A stretch of DNA of 64,000 nt, taken from Candidatus Cottocaccamicrobium excrementipullorum (GTDB taxonomy: Bacteria; Bacillota; Clostridia; Lachnospirales; Lachnospiraceae). A program made the position numbers and the translations under genes. The stretch spans positions 161,303-225,302 of the forward strand of contig DVFL01000040.1 in the NCBI GenBank assembly GCA_018713255.1. The letters are read 5' to 3'. Below are positions 58,876 through 64,000 of the stretch, piece by piece (the first letter of the stretch is position 1; each line of letters begins with the position of its first letter). The notes beneath the pieces are model-generated. The model searched no databases. It worked only from the letters and a program-made list of their open reading frames with translations, and was not told the origin of the DNA.

Positions 58876-60234
58876 TCAGGCTTTTTCCGCTTCAAAAAAG
58901 CCCTGGAATTCATTGAAATAGGTTTCTTCGATTTTGCGCATGTATATGGAAGCGTTGTTTTCTTCCAGATGGATCAGCATGTGAATTGAACCCACACATT
59001 CCCCCACAATCTGTACGGGAAGGTACAAGGTATTGGGGGCGGCCCAGCAAGCCTTTACCGCGATTCTCTGGTGGTACTTTTCAATCTGGCTGATCCGAAG
59101 CGCATCAAAGGCAAAGGGAATCATGAAAGTCTGATCTTCTGTTTTTAAAGTCAGGCTGCCTTCTTTCTCTTCAATGGCCAGAGACATGGACGTAAACCCT
59201 TTTCCATTAGGAAGTATGCGGCAGCGCAGGCTGAAGAGAGCGGGGGCTTCCCAGCCCATGAGAGGCTCTTGCTTGAAGCCATTGTCCTGGGAAGAAATCT
59301 CCTGAAAAAGAGGAGTCAGATGTTCATAAATCAGATCCAGGATTCTCTGGTAGCCTCCTTTGAAGTTCTGAGTGTCAGCCGTCACCACAACAACCAGGTC
59401 AAGCTGAGGATAAGCTAACATGTACTGACCGCCCATTCCATACATGGAAAATCCTCGGCGGATCTGCCAGAACTGGTAGCCGTAGCCTTGCTGTTCATCA
59501 ATGGTTTGACCAGAATGTACAGTGGGAACCTGGAAGGAAACAGCCTGGCGCAGGTAATCAGCAAAGACACCTTCACCTTTCTGGATGGTATCCAGGCAGT
59601 AACGGCCGACTTTCAAAATATCTGAAGGATAAGCCATCAGGCCAGAACCGCCCATTTCTGAGCCAAAGGGATCTTTCACAATATAGGCTTCTTTTGAAAA
59701 GCCGATTTCATCCAGAAACTTCTCCCGCAGATAGTCCAGAACTCCTTTTCCTGTCAGTTTTTTTACCAGGGCAGCTAGAGTGTGGCTGGAAGATGTGTCA
59801 TACTGAAAGATTTGGCCGCTGCGGTGATCTGGCTGAGTGGTAAAAAAGCTTTCCACCCAGTTAGACTGCATATTGACCTTGTAGGTGGTTGATGCATAGC
59901 AGGTTTCCATGGAAAGCATCTGCCGGATGGTCATTTCCTGAAGCCAGGGATGGATCGTTTCCAGGCAATATTCTGGAAAATAGTCCACAATGTGATCTTC
60001 TAAAGAAAGCTTTCCATCGGCCAAGAGACTGCCGATTGCCAGAGAACAAAAACTTTTTGTGACGGAAAACATCCGGTGGAGGTCATTGGGTCCGTATGGT
60101 TCATGATAGTGTTCAGCGATACAGCGTCCTCCTTGATCAGCAAGAAAGCTGTGAACTGGCAGCCCGCATTCTTTTAAGGCTTTCCAAATCCCATCCATGT
60201 ACGAAACAGCAGATAATGAAAGATTATTTTGCAT
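58876..60234 (-). CDS. Serine hydrolase, class C beta-lactamase/esterase family (second copy)
   Basis: A 452-residue PF00144 protein with the nucleophile motif SVTK at residues 57-60, a Tyr motif in QYDTSSSHTL, and a Gly-rich segment YGMGGQYML in place of the Lys-Thr-Gly box. A C-terminal extension of about 130 residues (after about 320) looks beta-rich and is absent from the copy at 15048. There is no signal peptide, so a cytoplasmic esterase/amidase role is likely. Its start overlaps the 3' end of the membrane AraC regulator by 11 bp, so both are one transcription unit. Confidence 0.85.
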   Translation of the reverse strand: MQNNLSLSAVSYMDGIWKALKECGLPVHSFLADQGGRCIAEHYHEPYGPNDLHRMFSVTKSFCSLAIGSLLADGKLSLEDHIVDYFPEYCLETIHPWLQEMTIRQMLSMETCYASTTYKVNMQSNWVESFFTTQPDHRSGQIFQYDTSSSHTLAALVKKLTGKGVLDYLREKFLDEIGFSKEAYIVKDPFGSEMGGSGLMAYPSDILKVGRYCLDTIQKGEGVFADYLRQAVSFQVPTVHSGQTIDEQQGYGYQFWQIRRGFSMYGMGGQYMLAYPQLDLVVVVTADTQNFKGGYQRILDLIYEHLTPLFQEISSQDNGFKQEPLMGWEAPALFSLRCRILPNGKGFTSMSLAIEEKEGSLTLKTEDQTFMIPFAFDALRISQIEKYHQRIAVKACWAAPNTLYLPVQIVGECVGSIHMLIHLEENNASIYMRKIEETYFNEFQGFFEAEKA

Positions 60235-62506
60235 TGATATTGTCCCTCATTTCCTTTGGCGATACGCCAAAATTTTTCTTAAATGCCCTTCTGAAGGAAG
60301 CGGCATTATTATATCCCAGATACTGATATAAGGTAGAAAGACTGGTGTTGGAATCTTGGATCAGCTCTTTGGCCTTAGCCATTCGAAGCCGTTCCAGATA
60401 GGTGGAGAAGTTTTCCGAAACTTCTTTTTTAAAGAGGTAGCTGAAATAATTTTCGGATATTCCAAATTCTTCGGAAATTTTGGTCAGCCCCAGATTAGGA
60501 TCGGAATAATTGTGGGTAATGTATTCCTGAATTTTCAGAATCAATTCATTTCCCTCGCTGGTGGCGCCGCATACATCGCACAGCTCCAGGGCGATGGCAT
60601 TGAGACTGGTCAGGCTCATTTCTCCTTCGAACTGCCGGTCTACCATATCCAGGATTTTCAATCTGTCGTTATCCAGCTCTTCAACGGAAATATTGTGCCG
60701 TTTCTTAAATAATGTACTGCGCACATCGGAGATCAGCCACCGCTGCTGCGTGTAGGAAAGACTTCTTTTCACGGTGTTTTCATTGCGGATCAGCTTAAAC
60801 AGCTCGTTCACCTGATCTTTATTTCCGGTAGAAATAAAACCGCTGAGCTGAATAGACAGACTTTCTGGAAAATAGTATACATCTGTAGAGTGAATAAAAT
60901 CAATATGGCTCAGGATATATTTATCTGCTGTTGTGATGGATTTTGCATCCTTAGCCTGCTGATAAGATTTCCAGGTATAGGAAATCAGTCCGTTCCGGCC
61001 GCCGAAGCCGCCGCGGATAAGAATGCCATAGTTAGTTAACAGCTCATTGTGAAGGGCGATAAAGACTTCGCGGTCATGGCTGATAATCTGTTCGTAGGGC
61101 GTAGATTTCTCTGATGCAATAAGAATGGCGAAGGCACGGTCAGAAGGCTTATAAATATATCCGGTATCCGGATAATACCGCGTGAGCGCCTCCCGGACCA
61201 GCGTATCGTAATTCTGGATACAAAGCTCCATGTCATCTGCATGAACGTTTAACTGCTCAGAGGAAGAAACTTCTGTATAAAGAACATGGTATTTCATCTC
61301 TGGTCTGTCCAGAGACAGCTCATTAATGATATACTGCATCTCATCGTTGGTGGTGACGCTTCCTTCCATAATTCTTCTCATGTAGGATTCAATCACAACA
61401 GGCTTTTGCTTTTCCACCAGCTGATTCAAAGAGGAATTGATATCATCTTTTATCGAAAGCTCGTTAGAAAGCTGAGTATATCGTTTTGAGCTTCTGGTGG
61501 TGGAAACGGCTGCAATGATCCCTCCTGTTGCAAGTGCAGCGATGGTGATCAAGGTGAAAAACTGCTGGTAGGAGGCAATGGAATAGTAAGCCTGGGTTTC
61601 TGGCTGCACCCAGAAATACTGCCATCCATTATAAGAAGAAACAGCACAGGTAACCAGCTTTTTTTCCCCATTATCTGAGGTATAATGGGCGATTCCATTA
61701 TTCTGGTTCAGATTATTCAGGGCTGAATAACTGGCAGCATCAGCGTGAGGGGACAGCTGGAACAATAAATTGCCCTTTCGGTCAAATACAGCCAAATATC
61801 CGGTGCTGTAAAAATTCATGTTGGAAAAAATCCGAGTCAGATCATCCAGGCGGAATTCATAACACATCACTGCCCGGGAATTCTGAACGCCCAGGTCAAA
61901 GGTTGATAGGGGGCAGACGTAAAGATAATTTCCTGAATCCTGATTATGATTAATAGGAATAAAGCGGTTCCAGAATTCTTGATCCAGAATCAGCTGAGAT
62001 AACTCCTCCGCTGAAATTCCATATATGGCCTCATTCAGAACATACTGATCAAATTTCACAAAGCGTGAAGATGAGACAATATAATTGGAATTTGCCATAT
62101 AGACAAAGGAATTTTCCGCAGGAAGAAGGATTTCAATGGCGGGAGTGAGGGATTTTAAGCTGGTCTGAGCAGCAAATGCCTGGTAATAAAACTCTGGATT
62201 TTCCGACCCCGACAGCTGGGCGAGGGCGGTAAAGCTGGAATTTGCGGAAACCTGGCGGGCCACTGCGTTCATCAGTTCCAGCGTATCCTCCATTTCACTG
62301 ACAGAAGAGGACAAAGCCTGGCGATTTTGCTGATGGATGCCGCTTCGAACCTGGCTGTAAGTGGCACGATAAAGAATCATCCCGATGATCAGGATGATTC
62401 CAAGAAGCAAAATATAAGAAAGCATAAAGTGCTTTTTTGATGTTTCATAATGAGGAAATTTAATCGTCACGTTATTTACCACACTTTTCTGATTGTTTGC
62501 ATACAT
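60224..62506 (-). CDS. Membrane-bound AraC-type transcriptional regulator (second)
   Basis: A 760-residue protein with helices at about 28-47 and 315-335 around an extracytoplasmic sensor, a cytoplasmic middle domain, and a C-terminal AraC DNA-binding part (ISEEFGISENYFSYLFKKEV and LYQYLGYNNAASFRRAFKKN). It has the same plan as the regulator at 41848. It is divergent from the sugar-binding lipoprotein gene at 62837, its likely target. No ribosome site precedes the ATG at 62506, and the predicted transcription start is only about 6 nt away, so a leaderless message is possible. A later start is the alternative. Confidence 0.87.
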   Translation of the reverse strand: MYANNQKSVVNNVTIKFPHYETSKKHFMLSYILLLGIILIIGMILYRATYSQVRSGIHQQNRQALSSSVSEMEDTLELMNAVARQVSANSSFTALAQLSGSENPEFYYQAFAAQTSLKSLTPAIEILLPAENSFVYMANSNYIVSSSRFVKFDQYVLNEAIYGISAEELSQLILDQEFWNRFIPINHNQDSGNYLYVCPLSTFDLGVQNSRAVMCYEFRLDDLTRIFSNMNFYSTGYLAVFDRKGNLLFQLSPHADAASYSALNNLNQNNGIAHYTSDNGEKKLVTCAVSSYNGWQYFWVQPETQAYYSIASYQQFFTLITIAALATGGIIAAVSTTRSSKRYTQLSNELSIKDDINSSLNQLVEKQKPVVIESYMRRIMEGSVTTNDEMQYIINELSLDRPEMKYHVLYTEVSSSEQLNVHADDMELCIQNYDTLVREALTRYYPDTGYIYKPSDRAFAILIASEKSTPYEQIISHDREVFIALHNELLTNYGILIRGGFGGRNGLISYTWKSYQQAKDAKSITTADKYILSHIDFIHSTDVYYFPESLSIQLSGFISTGNKDQVNELFKLIRNENTVKRSLSYTQQRWLISDVRSTLFKKRHNISVEELDNDRLKILDMVDRQFEGEMSLTSLNAIALELCDVCGATSEGNELILKIQEYITHNYSDPNLGLTKISEEFGISENYFSYLFKKEVSENFSTYLERLRMAKAKELIQDSNTSLSTLYQYLGYNNAASFRRAFKKNFGVSPKEMRDNINAK

Positions 62507-62518
62507 TTTTCTATTAGA

Positions 62519-62547
62519 ATTATAGAGGGTATTTTCTTAAAAAGCAA
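62519..62547 (-). promoter_or_regulatory. Promoter of the second membrane AraC gene
   Basis: On the reverse strand, TTGCTT (62547-62542), a 17-bp spacer and TATAAT (62524-62519). The -10 box is perfect but lies only 12 bp before the start codon. Confidence 0.5.
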
Positions 62548-62751
62548 CAAAAAAGTAGCCGGAAAATAAATTTATGTCTATTGAACGTAAAAATTGTACG
62601 CAGGAAAAAGGACGAAAAATCCTCGTAAAATCAAATTTTTTTAGAAAGGAACTTAATCTGGCTAATGGACAAAACATACAAAATGGCAGTGAAAAAGGCG
62701 GAAAAGGGGGCAATTTAGATAAATGTGAACAAGAATATGAAAAAGTGTGCG
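62548..62751. other. Intergenic stretch between divergent regulator and importer genes
   Basis: An A-rich stretch of about 200 bp in a 330-bp gap between divergent genes. A 65-codon frame at 62574-62771 overlaps the downstream promoter and has no ribosome site or coding character. I see no hairpin or repeat that I can support. Confidence 0.5.
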
Positions 62752-62780
62752 TTGAAAATGCACCAAAATGATGGTATGAT
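62752..62780 (+). promoter_or_regulatory. Promoter of the third sugar-binding lipoprotein gene
   Basis: TTGAAA at 62752-62757 and TATGAT at 62775-62780 with a 17-bp spacer, about 57 bp before the start codon. Confidence 0.75.
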
Positions 62781-62794
62781 AACTAGCGTAAGAA

Positions 62795-62806
62795 GGGTGC
62801 GCACCC
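62795..62806. promoter_or_regulatory. 12-bp perfect palindrome in the leader, candidate operator
   Basis: GGGTGCGCACCC is a perfect 12-bp palindrome located just after the expected transcription start (about 62787). It is G+C-rich in an A+T-rich surround. It might be a repressor site for a LacI-type or other dimeric regulator. No such gene is in the window. Confidence 0.4.
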
Positions 62807-62836
62807 AACAGAAAATCGAATACAGGGAGGTTATTT

Positions 62837-64000
62837 ATGAAGGTTAAGAAAATGCTTGCATTAGGCATGGCAGCAACCATGGCAGCTTCTTTAGGACTGA
62901 CCGGATGCTCCGGCTCCAGCTCCAGCAGTTCCAGTTCTGACAATTCAGCAGCATCAGGCGATACCACCGCAGCAGCAGGTGATGCCGCAGCTTCTGAAGA
63001 TGGAATTGAAAAACCAGAAAAGATTACCATTATGGTAGATGGTACCGTTTTCACCAAAGAGAACGCTAGAGACGAGTTCGAGGCAAGATGGGAAGAGCTT
63101 ACCGGAATTGATCTGGAGATCATCCAGCCAGACCATGATGCTTACTATGATGTAGTTGGACAGACCTTCGCATCTGGTCCAGAGAACTGGCCTGATGCAT
63201 TGATCCTTTCTTCTTCCTATTATACAGGTTACGCTGGCGAGGGCGCTCTGTGGGATATGACCGATGCTTGGGAGAATTCCGAACTGAAGGCATCCGGCCG
63301 TGTTACCGGTGAGGCTGTTATCGACAACATGAAGATTGACGGTCAGTTATACGGTTTCCCAGTTACCAGAGGCAACGGCTGTATTACTTATGTAAAGAAA
63401 GCTTGGCTGGATAACTGCGGACTGGAAGCTCCTACCAACTATGAGGAATACCTGAATATGCTGAAGGCATTCTCCACCGAGGATCCAGATGGAAACGGGG
63501 TTGACGGTGATACTTACGGTGTTTCCGCTGCTGGTATTATTGCTGCTGAGGCTCCTTACACCAACTATCTGCCTGAGTTTTATCAGGATGCTTATCCGTC
63601 CTTTGTACAGGGTGATGACGGCGTATGGTACGATGGATTTACCCAGGATAATTTTAAGGATGCATTAAACAGACTGAGAGAAGCTTATGCTGCTGGATAC
63701 ATTGATATGGAAACTTTGACCAATGGTACGAATGACTGCCGTAACAAGTTCTATGAGGATCAGTTCGGCGTATTCACCTACTGGGCAGGAACCTGGAATA
63801 CCAACTTAAAGACCAATCTGGAAGCAAACGGAAAAGACGGCGAGTTAGTTCCCCTTCCTCCAATTGCAGAGCTTGGTTCTTATGTTGAGAGAAATTCACC
63901 TGTATGGTGCATCACCGCTTCCTGCGAGAATCCTGAAGGCGTATTTAAGTATCTCATCGAGTCTATGTTAGACGGCGGAGATATGCAGACCTTATGGTCC
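62837..64000 (+). CDS. Sugar-binding lipoprotein, LplA-like (3' end beyond window)
   Basis: The frame is open from ATG 62837 to the last base (388 codons). The signal peptide ends in the lipobox LTGC with the lipidated Cys at residue 24. A Ser/Ala/Asp linker and the binding fold (KITIMVDGTVFTKENARDEF) follow. DPDGNGVDGDTYG is a calcium-loop-like segment common in this large-binder group. GGGAGG lies 6 nt before the ATG. It is expected to be followed outside the window by permease genes, and the divergent membrane AraC protein is the probable regulator. Codon use is strongly biased, which suggests high expression. Confidence 0.9.
   Translation, partial: MKVKKMLALGMAATMAASLGLTGCSGSSSSSSSSDNSAASGDTTAAAGDAAASEDGIEKPEKITIMVDGTVFTKENARDEFEARWEELTGIDLEIIQPDHDAYYDVVGQTFASGPENWPDALILSSSYYTGYAGEGALWDMTDAWENSELKASGRVTGEAVIDNMKIDGQLYGFPVTRGNGCITYVKKAWLDNCGLEAPTNYEEYLNMLKAFSTEDPDGNGVDGDTYGVSAAGIIAAEAPYTNYLPEFYQDAYPSFVQGDDGVWYDGFTQDNFKDALNRLREAYAAGYIDMETLTNGTNDCRNKFYEDQFGVFTYWAGTWNTNLKTNLEANGKDGELVPLPPIAELGSYVERNSPVWCITASCENPEGVFKYLIESMLDGGDMQTLWS

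Noticed and set aside
62574..62771. Small forward frame of 65 codons before the third binding protein
   Set aside because: It overlaps the promoter of the following gene, lacks a ribosome site and is of low complexity.

Overview
The window looks like the chromosome of a gut-type, low-to-moderate G+C Firmicute of the class Clostridia, most likely a member of the Lachnospiraceae. Supporting this are strong AGGAGG ribosome-binding sites, TTGACA/TATAAT promoters, PduL plus AckA acetate chemistry, YesM/YesN-type two-component regulation, LplA/B/C-type sugar importers and large membrane-bound AraC regulators. No tRNA, rRNA, CRISPR array or insertion sequence was seen.

Positions 1 to about 14.8 kb are housekeeping: a small zf-HC2 membrane protein, polA, a small unknown protein, an alkyladenine DNA glycosylase, coaE, walJ, an ACT-domain protein, a UPF0210 protein, a histidine phosphatase, a methyltransferase, a Bax-inhibitor-1 protein, tmcAL (reverse strand), pduL-ackA, and the DUF177 protein with rpmF. 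Between coaE and walJ, where no protein is encoded, lies the most striking element of the window. It is a probable free-standing RNA of about 380 nt, with its own promoter and an intrinsic terminator. It is built from nine consecutive small H-type pseudoknots whose two stems change in a compensatory way from unit to unit (4766-5069). A second, unrelated pseudoknot-capable leader starts at the walJ promoter.

From 14.8 kb on the content is accessory. Region A (15.0-25.8 kb) holds a cytoplasmic serine hydrolase, a YesM/YesN-like sensor and regulator pair, a sugar ABC importer, a beta-propeller protein with a lectin-like N-terminal domain, and a GH4 glycosidase; pectin-derived uronides are a plausible substrate. 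Region B (26.0-29.3 kb, reverse strand) has two M20 amidohydrolases behind a 5'-truncated transporter, abutting the 3' remnant of a helix-turn-helix gene: a rearrangement scar. Region C (29.5-34.7 kb) is an AraC regulator divergent from an Old-Yellow-Enzyme, SDR and FAD oxidoreductase trio.

Region D (35.0-52.0 kb) is one long same-strand locus. It encodes three Gfo/Idh/MocA dehydrogenases, an LplA/B/C-like importer, a heparinase II/III-like lyase without a signal peptide, two TIM-barrel isomerase/epimerases, a membrane AraC regulator, an LDH2-family dehydrogenase, a PreA-like iron-sulfur flavoprotein and a GH43 glycosidase with an ankyrin-repeat N-terminus. Together they suggest import and intracellular redox-assisted breakdown of acidic or modified oligosaccharides. 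Region E (52.1-57.8 kb) joins a TauE/SafE exporter, an arylsulfate sulfotransferase and a HelD-like helicase fused to a GH31-type N-terminal domain. Region F (57.8 kb to the end) holds a pyridoxamine kinase, a second serine hydrolase overlapping a second membrane AraC regulator, and the start of a third sugar-binding lipoprotein cut by the window end.
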